From Marinobacter gudaonensis (GTDB lineage: Bacteria; Pseudomonadota; Gammaproteobacteria; Pseudomonadales; Oleiphilaceae): a stretch of 64,000 bases of DNA. The stretch's first letter is position 1. Every line of letters starts with the position of its first letter. Both the position numbers and the translations under genes were made by a program. The stretch spans positions 1,302,001 to 1,366,000 of the forward strand of contig NZ_FOYV01000001.1 of assembly GCF_900115175.1 (NCBI RefSeq), in the 5' to 3' direction. This document shows positions 36,745-45,492 of this stretch, piece after piece. The notes beneath the pieces are model-generated. The model had not been told where the DNA came from. It saw only the letters and a program-made list of their open reading frames with translations, and did no database searches.

Positions 36745-37911
36745 ATGACTGACCAAACACAGGCATCACCACCCCCGATTACCGACTCACGCTCCGGCGG
36801 TGAAAACGCCCGCCGGATCCTGAGGCGGGATCCTAACCCGCACATGTTCCGGCCCATCCAGTTTCGTTCCGTGACGGCCCGAAACCGGATCATGCTCTCA
36901 CCCATGTGCCAGTATTCCGGCCAGGACGGCCTGTCCAACGACTGGCACTACGTGCACCTCGGCGCACGGGCGGCAGGGGGCGCCGGCTGGGTTTTCACCG
37001 AAGCGGTGCATATAGAACCACGGGGGCGGATCACGCCCTTCTGCCTGGGTCTCTGGAACGATGAGCAGCGCGATCGCCTGGCCCGCATCGCCCGCTTTGT
37101 CTCCGAGCAGGGCGCCGTGCCGGGTATCCAGCTTGGCCACGCCGGTCGAAAAGCCTCGGTGGGTCGGCCCTGGGAGGGCTCGCACCCGCTGCGGGCGGAT
37201 ACCGGAGGGTGGGAGGATCTGGTATCGGCCTCGGCCCTGCCCTACGCCAGCCAGTGGCAGGTGCCCCAGGCCATGTCCCGGGAACAGATTGCCGATTCAC
37301 TTGAGTCGCTTTGCTCCGCCACCCGGCGGGCCCGGGAAGCGGGGTTCCGGGCCCTGGAACTGCACGGAGCCCACGGCTATCTCATTCATCAGTTCCTGTC
37401 ACCGCTAAGCAATCAGCGCACCGATGAATACGGGGGCTCGTTCGAGAACCGGATCCGATTCCTTCAGGACTCCATCCGGGTGGTGCGCCAGGAATGGCCA
37501 GACGACCTGCCCCTGTTCCTCCGCCTGTCCTGTACCGACTGGGTAGAAGGAGGCTGGACCCTCGAAGACACGGTTCGGCTGGCCACACTGCTGCGCTTCC
37601 AGGGCGATGTTGACCTGATAGACTGTTCCTCAGGCGGCAATGATCCTCGCCAGCAGATACCTATCCATCCCGGATACCAGATACCACTGGCGCAGGCGGT
37701 GCGAACCCAGGCCGACATTGCCACCGGCGCCGTCGGACTGATTCACAGCCCGGATCTGGCCGAATCGGTGATTGCCAACGGCCAGGCCGACCTGGTGATT
37801 CTGGGCCGGGCGCTACTGGCCGATCCGGCCTGGCCACTGCGGGCGGCGGCTGCCCTCAAGGCACAAAACGTGGAATGGCCCAAACAGTATGAGCGGTCAA
37901 ACATTTTCTAA
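36745..37911 (+). CDS. Old yellow enzyme-type NADH:flavin oxidoreductase (YqjM/XenA-like)
   Basis: 388 residues. An FMN-binding barrel begins near residue 34 (MFRPIQFRSVTARNRI). Class motifs include LSPMCQYS with the Cys that tunes FMN, QLGHAGRKASVGRPWEG, ALELHGAHGYLIHQFLSP with the ligand His pair, and DEYGGSFENRIRF. It would reduce an activated C=C bond. The first 33 residues are polar and unlike homologues, so translation may instead start at the Met at 36844. It lies in the DUF1445-TRAP-pxp cluster. Confidence 0.88.
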   Translation: MTDQTQASPPPITDSRSGGENARRILRRDPNPHMFRPIQFRSVTARNRIMLSPMCQYSGQDGLSNDWHYVHLGARAAGGAGWVFTEAVHIEPRGRITPFCLGLWNDEQRDRLARIARFVSEQGAVPGIQLGHAGRKASVGRPWEGSHPLRADTGGWEDLVSASALPYASQWQVPQAMSREQIADSLESLCSATRRAREAGFRALELHGAHGYLIHQFLSPLSNQRTDEYGGSFENRIRFLQDSIRVVRQEWPDDLPLFLRLSCTDWVEGGWTLEDTVRLATLLRFQGDVDLIDCSSGGNDPRQQIPIHPGYQIPLAQAVRTQADIATGAVGLIHSPDLAESVIANGQADLVILGRALLADPAWPLRAAAALKAQNVEWPKQYERSNIF

Positions 37912-37950
37912 GCCAACACATACGCCTCACGCAGAGGCAACGAGGTAACT

Positions 37951-38706
37951 ATGGCAACCTTGAAGCTGAACGCCGATATGGGCGAGAGCTTCGGCCCCTG
38001 GGTGATGGGGCTGGACCATGAAGTCATGCCCCATGTCGACCTGGCCAACATCGCCTGCGGGTTTCACGCCTCCGATCCGGACGTGATGCGCAAGACCGTG
38101 CGCCTGGCCAAACGCCACGGCGTGGGCATCGGCGCCCATCCCGCCTACCCGGACCTGGTTGGCTTTGGCCGCCGCTCCATGGCCTGCTCCCCGGAGGAGA
38201 TCGAAAATCTGGTGCTGTACCAGTTGGGAGCGCTGCAAGGCATCTGTCGGGCCGAGGGTACCGGCCTTTGCTATGTGAAACCCCACGGCGCCCTGTACAA
38301 CGACATGGCCCGCGATCCGGAGCGTTTTGCCGCCGTCGCAAGGGCGGTCCGGGCCTTCGATCCCGATCTGCCATTGATGACGCTGGCCATGCGCGACAAC
38401 TCCGCACTCAAAGCGCAGGCCGAACAGCAGGGCGTGACCCTGTGGTTTGAAGCCTTCGCCGACCGGGCCTACGACAGCGAGGGCCGACTGGTCCCCCGCT
38501 CCAGACCCGGCGCGGTTCACCATGATCCGGAAACCATCATCGATCAGGCCCGTCGGATTGCCACCGGGCAACCCTTGACCGCCAGCGATGGCAGCGATCT
38601 GGTTTTGCAGGCCGATACTCTGTGCGTGCACGGCGATAACGAGGAATCCATCGCCGCCGTCCGGCGCATTCGGGAGATGCTGACCACCCTGGAGCAAGCC
38701 TCGTGA
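37951..38706 (+). CDS. pxpA: 5-oxoprolinase subunit A (LamB/YcsF family)
   Basis: 251 residues with the YcsF signature [15 protein letters not shown], the [12 protein letters not shown] motif and the conserved HGALYN and [11 protein letters not shown] regions. It is part of the ATP-dependent PxpABC enzyme, which opens 5-oxo-L-proline to L-glutamate in the cytoplasm. Its stop overlaps the GTG start of pxpB by 4 bases. Confidence 0.93.
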   Translation: MATLKLNADMGESFGPWVMGLDHEVMPHVDLANIACGFHASDPDVMRKTVRLAKRHGVGIGAHPAYPDLVGFGRRSMACSPEEIENLVLYQLGALQGICRAEGTGLCYVKPHGALYNDMARDPERFAAVARAVRAFDPDLPLMTLAMRDNSALKAQAEQQGVTLWFEAFADRAYDSEGRLVPRSRPGAVHHDPETIIDQARRIATGQPLTASDGSDLVLQADTLCVHGDNEESIAAVRRIREMLTTLEQAS

Positions 38707-39437
38707 CCCACATGGCGTTACCCAGACTGGAGCCTGCCGGTATCGACAGCTGGATGGTGCGCCTGTTCGACACCATTGAGGAAAACAATCTGCTGTGGCT
38801 GGCGTCACTGACCCACGACTGCGAGGTGGCGTTCGGCGAGGCACTGGTGGATCTGGTGCCCTCCTACACCACCCTGCTGGTGACCTTCGATCCGATGCGG
38901 ATCAGTGCCTGGCACGCCCGGGAGAAACTGATTCAGGTACTGACTAATCTGGTACCGGACGACGCTGGTGGCGAGGGTGAGCAGCATGAGATTGCCACCT
39001 GGTACGATCCTTCCGTGGGTCCGGACCTTGAACGCGTGGCCAGTCTCTCCGGGATGTCGGTTGATGATGTCATCAAGACCCACAGCTTCCAGGAGTACCG
39101 GGTATTCGCCCTGGGGTTCTCCCCCGGCTTTGCCTTCATGGGGCTTCTGGATGACAGCCTCAACTGCCCCCGCATGGACACGCCGCGCCAGAAAGTGCCG
39201 GCCGGCAGCGTCGCAATCGCCGGCCAGCAAACGGCCGCCTACCCGGCGGTTACACCCGGCGGCTGGAATCTGATCGGGCGCACGTCCGCCCGGCTGTTTG
39301 ACCGCAACCGCGAGGGCTTCAGCCTGCTGAAAGTGGGAGACCGGGTGCGCTTTGTATCGGTTGACCGCCAGACCTTCGAAAGCGAGGGCGGCGATGTGAC
39401 GCCTGCGGAACCGGCCAGGAAGGAGAAAACATCATGA
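38703..39437 (+). CDS. pxpB: 5-oxoprolinase subunit B (KipI family)
   Basis: 244 residues. KipI/cyclophilin-like domain with [23 protein letters not shown] and [30 protein letters not shown], both hallmarks. I use the GTG at 38703 because it overlaps the pxpA stop (GTGA) and has GGAG 8 bases upstream; the ATG at 38712 is the alternative. It forms the 5-oxoprolinase with PxpA and PxpC. The start of pxpC overlaps its stop. Confidence 0.93.
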   Translation: MTHMALPRLEPAGIDSWMVRLFDTIEENNLLWLASLTHDCEVAFGEALVDLVPSYTTLLVTFDPMRISAWHAREKLIQVLTNLVPDDAGGEGEQHEIATWYDPSVGPDLERVASLSGMSVDDVIKTHSFQEYRVFALGFSPGFAFMGLLDDSLNCPRMDTPRQKVPAGSVAIAGQQTAAYPAVTPGGWNLIGRTSARLFDRNREGFSLLKVGDRVRFVSVDRQTFESEGGDVTPAEPARKEKTS

Positions 39438-40387
39438 ACCCCGCCACCACCAGCGGATTCCGGGTTACCCGCGCAGGACCGCTGGCCCTGCTCCAGGATG
39501 CAGGCCGGTTCGGTGTGCGGCACCTGGGCGTTACCCAGGGCGGCCCCGCGGACATCCATGCCTGGGCCTGGGCCAACCGGCTGGCGGGTAACCGCTGGGG
39601 CAGCCCGGTACTGGAAATAACCTTCGGTGGCCTCGAGCTGCAGGCCGAGGCGGATCTGACCATCGCCGTCACCGGTGCCGACCTGTCCGCAAAGCATGAC
39701 AACCAGCCGCTGCCAATGTGGCGCCGGTTCCGGGTTGGCAAGGGCGAACGCCTGGTTTTCGGTTCGCCCGCAAATGGCCTGAGAACCTATCTGGCGGTAG
39801 CAGGGGGATTTTCAGCGGAACCGGCGCTGGGCAGTGTTGCCTGTGTGGTCCGGGAACATCTGGGGGGCTTCGATGGCCAGGGTCGTCGGCTGGCCGCCGA
39901 TGATCGACTCACCGTGGCTGCCCCCGACCCCGTGCATTCGGATATAGTGGAAGCGCCGCCGGAAGAACAACCCGATTACTCGACGCCGGCCGTGCTGGAC
40001 CTGTTACCGGGCGCCCAGATTTCCGACTTTTTCGGGCGCAGCCTCTACGACGCCTTCAATGCTGAGTGGCGGGTAGACGATCGCGCCGACCGCATGGGCG
40101 TGCGCCTGCTGGGGCCGTCATTGCATTGCCGGATCGAGTCCATGGTATCGGAGGGTATATCTCTCGGTGCGGTACAGGTACCGCCGGATGGCCAGCCCAT
40201 CGCCCTGCTCAATGATCGGCAGACCATCGGCGGTTATCCGCGCCTGGGCAACCTGACGCCGCTTTCGGCCTCGCGCCTGGCCCAGTGCGTGCCCGGCCAG
40301 AGGGTGCGACTGAGACCCGCGGGTATGGAACGGGCCAGCCGAGAGCACCAGGCCTTTATCCGTAAGATGACGGCAAGCCGGACTTAA
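39434..40387 (+). CDS. pxpC: 5-oxoprolinase subunit C (KipA family)
   Basis: 317 residues. Biotin-dependent-carboxylase-like (AHS2) domain with LLQDAGRFGVRHLGVTQGGPAD, TFGGLELQAEADLTIAVTGA and QVPPDGQPIALLNDRQTIGGYP. It completes PxpABC. It is the last gene of the cluster and converges with the threonine aldolase gene; the two coding ends overlap by 4 bases. Confidence 0.93.
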   Translation: MNPATTSGFRVTRAGPLALLQDAGRFGVRHLGVTQGGPADIHAWAWANRLAGNRWGSPVLEITFGGLELQAEADLTIAVTGADLSAKHDNQPLPMWRRFRVGKGERLVFGSPANGLRTYLAVAGGFSAEPALGSVACVVREHLGGFDGQGRRLAADDRLTVAAPDPVHSDIVEAPPEEQPDYSTPAVLDLLPGAQISDFFGRSLYDAFNAEWRVDDRADRMGVRLLGPSLHCRIESMVSEGISLGAVQVPPDGQPIALLNDRQTIGGYPRLGNLTPLSASRLAQCVPGQRVRLRPAGMERASREHQAFIRKMTASRT

Positions 40388-41436
40388 CCGGCCAGCGATC
40401 GAACGTCGGCGAGGAAGCGGTCAATCTGATCGTGGCTGGTTGACCAGGAACACATGAGCCGGGCGCTGCCGCCGATGAAATTGTAGAAGCGCCAGCCCCG
40501 GTTGCGCAGCTCGGTCTGCATGGGCTCAGGCAACTCTACGAACACCCCGTTTACCTGGCGTGGGTAGCGCAGGCGGATGCCTGGCAGGCCCTCCAGCCCC
40601 TTTTCCAGCCGTTCGGCACAGGCGTTGGCGTGGCGGGCGTTCTGGAGCCAGACATTATTTTCAAGCAGACCGCACCAGGGTGCGGAAATGTAACGCATTT
40701 TCGAGGCCAGCTGGCCCGCCTGCTTGCAGCGCCACTCGAAATCCTCGGCCAGCGCGCGATTGAAGAACACCACCGCCTCGCCCAGGGCCAGACCATTCTT
40801 GGTGCCGGAAAAGCACAGCACATCCACGCCCGCCTTCCAGGTAATCTCTGAGGGATGTACGTCCAGGGCCGCCACAGCGTTGGCGAACCGGGCGCCATCC
40901 ATGTGAATGTGCAATTTGTGACGATCCGCCACGGCCCGGATCCGATGAAGTTCTTCGGGGGTGTATACCGTGCCTACCTCGGTCGCCTGGGTCACACTCA
41001 ACGCCTTGGGTTTGGGGTAGTGGATGTCGGTGCGCTTGGTCACCAGATGCTCGATGCTCTCGGGCGTGAGCTTGCCGTTCTCGCCCTCGCCCAACAGCAG
41101 CTTGGCGCCGTTGGAGGCGTATTCCGGGCCGCCACACTCGTCGGTTTCGATATGGGCAAGCTCGTGGCAGATCACGCTGTGAAACGACTGGCCAATGGAG
41201 GCCAGGGCCAGGGAATTGGCCGCGGTACCGTTGAACACGAAATAGACGTCGCAGTCAGTATCGAAGAGTGAGCGCAAGCCGTCCGCAGCGCGCTGGGTCC
41301 AGCTGTCCTCGCCGTAGGCCGGCTCGTCGGTCGTGTTCGCGGCTGCCATGGCGTCCCAGGCTTCCGGACACACCCCACTGTAGTTGTCACTGGCAAACTG
41401 TTCGGACCGGGACACAAGGCTCTCCTGAAGGTTCAT
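40384..41436 (-). CDS. ltaE: Low-specificity L-threonine aldolase
   Basis: 350 residues, PLP-dependent fold-type I. Motifs: FNGTAANSLAL (cofactor phosphate region), HIHMDGARFANAVAAL (Asp near the PLP nitrogen) and FSGTKNGLALGEAVVFF, where the Lys would form the Schiff base. It cleaves threonine or allo-threonine to glycine and acetaldehyde. It converges on pxpC and is divergent from the GIDE-LemA gene. Confidence 0.88.
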   Translation of the reverse strand: MNLQESLVSRSEQFASDNYSGVCPEAWDAMAAANTTDEPAYGEDSWTQRAADGLRSLFDTDCDVYFVFNGTAANSLALASIGQSFHSVICHELAHIETDECGGPEYASNGAKLLLGEGENGKLTPESIEHLVTKRTDIHYPKPKALSVTQATEVGTVYTPEELHRIRAVADRHKLHIHMDGARFANAVAALDVHPSEITWKAGVDVLCFSGTKNGLALGEAVVFFNRALAEDFEWRCKQAGQLASKMRYISAPWCGLLENNVWLQNARHANACAERLEKGLEGLPGIRLRYPRQVNGVFVELPEPMQTELRNRGWRFYNFIGGSARLMCSWSTSHDQIDRFLADVRSLAG

Positions 41437-41585
41437 CGATAAACCAGACCAACGTTATACCAGGCATCTCGCCGTGCCTATTCGCCAATTCGCCTATGCC
41501 TGCTCCAATGGGCTCACAGAATCAAACTGCCGGATCCCCTATACTGGCGCAACTCCATGCAAGCGGAACAGGAATTTCCCGTCTC

Positions 41586-43784
41586 ATGAGGCGCTTCAAT
41601 ATCGCCAGTCTACCTGGCAGAACCTTACTCGCAATCATCGCACTGGCGTGCCTGGCCGGTAGCTATTACGCCATGACCACCGGCCTTGCCCAGTTGGCAG
41701 AGGCCCGCCAGCTCGAACGCCTCCCGGAAACACCCCTGGCCGCCCTGACCACAGGGCCCTATGCCGTCAGCGGTGAAGTCTCGGGGGCCGAGGGCACGAT
41801 CACTACGCCCTACTCCAGCACCCAGGCGGTGTACTTCCGCTACAAACTGGAGGAGGAGTACCGGGATTCAGACGGCGACCTGAGAACCCGAACATTGGAA
41901 TCCGGCACCCGTGCCACCGACTTTATACTGAAGGATGCCAGCGGTTCGGTCACGGTGGCTGCCGCCGTCGATCCTGACGCAGCCCAGTGGAACCTGCCCC
42001 GCACCTATCACCGGCAATCCGGACGCAGGATCTACTCCGAGTGGGCGCTCACCCCGGGACATACCGCACGGGTGATCGGCCAGTTCAACCCGGGCTCTGA
42101 CATCATCACCTTCAACGGCCTTGACTCCTATAGCCTGCCCGCCCTGGTATCCCGGAACACCCTGGCCGCGGACAGCGGCGAGAGCTTCTTCGAGGCCGGT
42201 ATCCGCATCTCCCTCGCGACCGGGCTTCTGGCACTGGGCGTTGCCTTGCTGCTACCGGCTGTGAAAGTTCATCGGTTCTGGGTTTACGTTCTGGTGATGA
42301 CCATCGCGGTGTCCGGTACCCTCACGGTGCTGGGCATTGGCAAGCTCCGCCAGGAGTGGTCGGCCATTGCCGCCCTCTACGAAGCCCGATACCAACAGCT
42401 GGCCGAGACCGAGAGCCCACTGGTATTGGCGGACGTAGCGGCCCTGCAGCAGCTCATCCGGCAAAGCACCAGTGGCCTGCTGGACCGCTGGATGTTCAGC
42501 CGTGTGGTCGAGCACCGGCTGCCAATGGCGGAGCTGGACGACCAGACCGCCAGCCTGGCCCGGGACATTGTCGCCCACCAGCCCGAGGGTCGATACCCGC
42601 ATGCCTGGACCAGCCGCGCGCTGTCTGCGGCTGCCCTCGTGGGCGCGCTTCTCTTGCTCTGGTTGTCGATCCGCACGGTCAAGTTCAAGCGCCTGATCGA
42701 GGCCGTACCCACCAGCAGCACCCGAGGGCTCAGCTTCGGCCTCTCGGAGCTGAAAGCCATGGTGGACGTGGACGAGGACCACCCGCCCCTGCGGGACCCT
42801 CTGCAACACGAGAAGTGCGTGGCGTACGACTACAAGGTGGAAGAGAAACGCGGCTCGGGCAAGAACGAGAAATGGCGCGTGATCGAGCACCGGGAGGAAC
42901 GGGTGCCGTTCTGGCTCGACGACAATGCCGGCCGGGTCCTGGTGCGCCCCGACGGCGCAAAGATCGAATACCCCCGCTCTCACGTGGAGCACCGAGGCGA
43001 CCGGCGCTACACCGTTCGCTTCCTGGACACCTTCGTGAACGTCTACTGCCTCGGCTTTGCCGGCCTCGATCGGGAGCAGCCAGACCGGCTGACCATCCAG
43101 CAGGACGACAATGCCCCGTTTCTGATCAGCGGCAACGATGAAGAGGACATTGTGCTGGACCGCGGCGCCCGCGGCTTTGCTGGCATTGCGCTGGTGCTGG
43201 GCCTGTTCCTGTTCGCCACCACCAGCCTGTTTGCTGCCGACGGAAGCTTCAGCCCCGACAACCTGGTTCTGTCGGCAGTGGCAGTGCCCTTCGTACTGCT
43301 GGGCTACCTGGCCATACTGCACTATAACGACATCGTCTTCCTGAAGAACCGGGTGGACCGGGCCACGGCCAACATCGACACCATCCTGCAGCAGCGGCAC
43401 GATCTATGGCCCAACCTCGAAAAGGTGGTGAAGGCCTCCCTGGCCCATGAAAAACAGTTGCTGAAAGCCATCGCCCAGCTGCGCAATGCCAACCCGACCG
43501 AGATGCGGGCCCAGGGCCAGACGGAGAAACTGATCGGCTTTGAGAAGAAAGTGGCGGGTGCGCTTCAGGCCCGGATAGAGGGGTATCCGGACCTGAAGAC
43601 CAACGAGGTGGTTCAGTCGTTCATGTCGATGATGGCAGAGACCGAGAACTACCTGGCATTACTGAGGGACAGCTACACCGAGAGCGCCCGGATCTACAAC
43701 ACCCGGATCCAGTCGTTCCCGGACCTTATCCTGGCCAGGCTGTTCCGGTTCGCCGAGGCGCCCCAGTTCCGCCAAGAGGGCTGA
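41586..43784 (+). CDS. GIDE-like domain / LemA fusion membrane protein
   Basis: 732 residues from the ATG at 41586 (AGGAA upstream). The open frame begins earlier but that part is antisense to ltaE. TM helix at about 12-30, then a beta-rich extracytoplasmic region (about 60-185: VSGEVSGAEG, STQAVYFRYKLEEEYRD). Paired TM helices near 207-250 and another near 350 precede a second domain resembling bacterial GIDE/Mulan-type E3-like membrane modules (HEKCVAYDYKVEEKR). A TM pair near 540 leads to a LemA domain (about 580-730, NDIVFLKNRVDRATANIDTILQQRHDLWPNL). No RING finger is visible. Function unknown; probably an envelope protein. Confidence 0.75.
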   Translation: MRRFNIASLPGRTLLAIIALACLAGSYYAMTTGLAQLAEARQLERLPETPLAALTTGPYAVSGEVSGAEGTITTPYSSTQAVYFRYKLEEEYRDSDGDLRTRTLESGTRATDFILKDASGSVTVAAAVDPDAAQWNLPRTYHRQSGRRIYSEWALTPGHTARVIGQFNPGSDIITFNGLDSYSLPALVSRNTLAADSGESFFEAGIRISLATGLLALGVALLLPAVKVHRFWVYVLVMTIAVSGTLTVLGIGKLRQEWSAIAALYEARYQQLAETESPLVLADVAALQQLIRQSTSGLLDRWMFSRVVEHRLPMAELDDQTASLARDIVAHQPEGRYPHAWTSRALSAAALVGALLLLWLSIRTVKFKRLIEAVPTSSTRGLSFGLSELKAMVDVDEDHPPLRDPLQHEKCVAYDYKVEEKRGSGKNEKWRVIEHREERVPFWLDDNAGRVLVRPDGAKIEYPRSHVEHRGDRRYTVRFLDTFVNVYCLGFAGLDREQPDRLTIQQDDNAPFLISGNDEEDIVLDRGARGFAGIALVLGLFLFATTSLFAADGSFSPDNLVLSAVAVPFVLLGYLAILHYNDIVFLKNRVDRATANIDTILQQRHDLWPNLEKVVKASLAHEKQLLKAIAQLRNANPTEMRAQGQTEKLIGFEKKVAGALQARIEGYPDLKTNEVVQSFMSMMAETENYLALLRDSYTESARIYNTRIQSFPDLILARLFRFAEAPQFRQEG

Positions 43785-43785
43785 C

Positions 43786-44484
43786 TCAGCCGTTCAGGCC
43801 CAGGTGCTCGGCATCCTGCTCGATGCAGCGATCCAGCAGCGCCAGGTAGTCGGCCTTGGCCTTCACCTTGGTTTCCCGGTGCGCGCGCATGTTCAGGGTC
43901 TTGAAATGCTGGGCCAGCTCATTAGCCCGCTCAACCAGCTTGTCCTGGGCGACCACCTCATCCAGGAAGCCGGCCTCGACCGCGCCTTCTGGGTTATAGA
44001 TCTCGGCATTCACCACCGACCGATAGAAATGCGCCGGCGCCAGCCGATGGCGGGCAATCTCGATTCCCGCGTGGTGCATGGTCATGCCAATGGCCACTTC
44101 GTTCAGCCCCAGCTTGAACGGACCCTCGATACCGATGCGGTGGTCCACCGACAGCAGAATGAACGCGCCCTTGGCAATGGCGTGGCCGCTGCAGGCACCG
44201 ATCACCGGCAGCGGAAAGGCGGCCAGCCGACGGGTAAAGGTGGAGCCGGTTTTCACCAGAGCGGCCGCTTCCTTCGGGCCCTTCTGCATTTCCTTCAGGT
44301 CGTAGCCAGCAGAGAATACGCCCGGCTGACCGGCCAGAATAACCACCGCCTTATCCTGCTCCGCTTGGTCCAGCGCCGCGTTCAAACCCTCGAACACCTC
44401 ATGGCTCAGGGCATTGGCCTTGCCGTTCTGGATGGTGATTGTGGCAACGCCGTCGTTCAACTCGTAACTTACCAGCTCGGTCAC
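43786..44484 (-). CDS. Crotonase-family enoyl-CoA hydratase/isomerase
   Basis: 232 residues with the crotonase fold: ATITIQNGKANALSHEVF, the oxyanion-hole segments VFSAGYDLKEM and IGACSGHAIAKGAFILLSVDHRIG, and a C-terminal helical cap. The active-site Glu pair of classic enoyl-CoA hydratase is not obvious (FKLGLNEVAIGM has one Glu), so hydratase or isomerase cannot be separated. The start is a GTG at 44484 with GAGAGG upstream. It converges on the GIDE-LemA gene with one base between. Confidence 0.82.
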   Translation of the reverse strand: MTELVSYELNDGVATITIQNGKANALSHEVFEGLNAALDQAEQDKAVVILAGQPGVFSAGYDLKEMQKGPKEAAALVKTGSTFTRRLAAFPLPVIGACSGHAIAKGAFILLSVDHRIGIEGPFKLGLNEVAIGMTMHHAGIEIARHRLAPAHFYRSVVNAEIYNPEGAVEAGFLDEVVAQDKLVERANELAQHFKTLNMRAHRETKVKAKADYLALLDRCIEQDAEHLGLNG

Positions 44485-44720
44485 CTGTACTACCTCTCTC
44501 GCGAAATTAAAGTGAGCGTTTGTTTACTTGCTTGAGCCTGATTGTGTGTTAGGCGGGCCTGAGTTTCAATATCAATTAGCGATGTCGTGATCCCGCAGCC
44601 GAACATTAACAACGAATTTTCGGGTAGGTCGCAAAGCGGACATTCGGACTTGGAGATCACACTGAAGCGCGCCGTTAACTTTGGCGCAGCGAAGCAAAGG
44701 CATCCGAGTGACGCGCCTGA

Positions 44721-45023
44721 TTAGCTGCTTCCGAGCATATACGCACGAAGCTGCCGCTCCTCTCGCATGACAAAGAGAATGAGAACCCGCTTCTCAGCCT
44801 CGCGATAAAAAATACGACACGGCGGCACCACCACTTCTCTGTATACCGAATTGGGGAGTTCGGGAGGAATCCGCCCGGATTGAGGAAAATATTCTAAACG
44901 CTCGGTTTTATTGAAAATCTGCTGGACCAGATCGCTTGCGGCGGCAGGGTTATCCAGGGCAATGTACTCAGCGATGGCATCCAGTTCTTGAAGGGCAGGC
45001 TCTGTCCAGATTACTTCAGCCAT
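44721..45023 (-). CDS. RelE/ParE-superfamily toxin
   Basis: 100 residues. RelE/ParE pattern: VIWTEPALQELDAIAEYIALDNPAAA, then SGRIPPELPNSVYREVVVPPCRIFYREAEKRVLILFVMRE. Members either cut mRNA on the ribosome (RelE) or inhibit gyrase (ParE); the sequence does not decide which. The start ATG overlaps the end of the antitoxin gene by 13 bases, the usual type II arrangement. Composition around it is less GC-rich than its neighbours. Confidence 0.85.
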   Translation of the reverse strand: MAEVIWTEPALQELDAIAEYIALDNPAAASDLVQQIFNKTERLEYFPQSGRIPPELPNSVYREVVVPPCRIFYREAEKRVLILFVMREERQLRAYMLGSS

Positions 45024-45268
45024 TTACTCATTTTCTCCCTGGCCTCGCTTTGGCTGTACGTTCTTCCCTCAAGTACAGCTCGCTCTCCTCGTGAGAGCCC
45101 CTCAAGCAGCTCAAGTCGGCGCTGCATAAACTCGTAATCTTGCACATCGACAAGGTATGCGGATGGCTTGCCGTGCTCCGTGATCAGTATCGGCTCTTTA
45201 GACACGTGCAGATCTGCCAGGATCTTTGTGGCTTGACGCTTAAGATTCGTAACAAGCTCAACTTTCAT
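45011..45268 (-). CDS. Phd/YefM-family antitoxin
   Basis: 85 residues from the ATG at 45268, preceded by GGGGGAG. N-terminal Phd/YefM DNA-binding part (VELVTNLKRQATKILADLHVSKEPILITEHGKPSAYLVDVQDYE) and a polar C-terminal toxin-neutralising tail. It would bind the toxin encoded next and repress the operon; a 20-base palindrome lies 26 bases upstream of its start. Confidence 0.85.
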   Translation of the reverse strand: MKVELVTNLKRQATKILADLHVSKEPILITEHGKPSAYLVDVQDYEFMQRRLELLEGLSRGERAVLEGRTYSQSEAREKMSKWLK

Positions 45269-45293
45269 GGACTCCCCCCTGATCCAGATTAAC

Positions 45294-45313
45294 AGTGACA
45301 CTATAGTATCACT
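45294..45313. promoter_or_regulatory. Palindromic operator of the toxin-antitoxin operon
   Basis: AGTGACACTATAGTATCACT is a 20-base palindrome with 9 of 10 pairs matching, 26 bases before the antitoxin start. It contains TATAGT on the antitoxin strand, which could serve as the -10 element. This is the position where Phd-type antitoxins bind to autorepress. Binding itself is inferred. Confidence 0.6.
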
Positions 45314-45373
45314 TTGCGGGTAAGGAAATCACAGTGTCAAAAGCAATCACTGCCACCTCCACGGTGACCTTTA

Positions 45374-45402
45374 CCCACAAAAACTGTGGATAACTTTGTG
45401 GG
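45374..45402. other. Stem-loop holding a consensus DnaA box
   Basis: Arms CCCACAAA (45374-45381) and TTTGTGGG (45395-45402) are perfect inverted repeats. The loop contains TGTGGATAA (45385-45393), the exact reverse of the DnaA box TTATCCACA. It lies between the toxin-antitoxin operator and trxC. It may be a DnaA-titration or regulatory site, or a chance match. Confidence 0.4.
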
Positions 45403-45420
45403 AACCGCTCGGATAGCTGC

Positions 45421-45449
45421 GCTCAGCCCTGTAACCACAGGGCCTGAGC
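45421..45449. terminator. Inverted repeat downstream of trxC
   Basis: GCTCAGCCCTGT, loop AACC, ACAGGG-C-CTGAGC: a 12-pair stem with one bulged base. It lies about 44 bases past the trxC stop on the minus strand. No T-run follows, so it is a terminator-like hairpin only. Confidence 0.35.
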
Positions 45450-45492
45450 CAATGTGGCGTTTAAATGACCGACGCGCAAAACCTCTGTGAGT

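Noticed and set aside
41268..41585. Upstream extension of the GIDE-LemA frame
   Set aside because: This part overlaps the start of ltaE on the opposite strand and is Arg/Pro-rich; the ATG at 41586 gives a normal membrane protein N-terminus.
44548..44554. GTTAGGC resembling an integron attC core next to the toxin-antitoxin pair
   Set aside because: The only RYYYAAC partner upstream is inside the crotonase gene, and no folded attC pairing was found.
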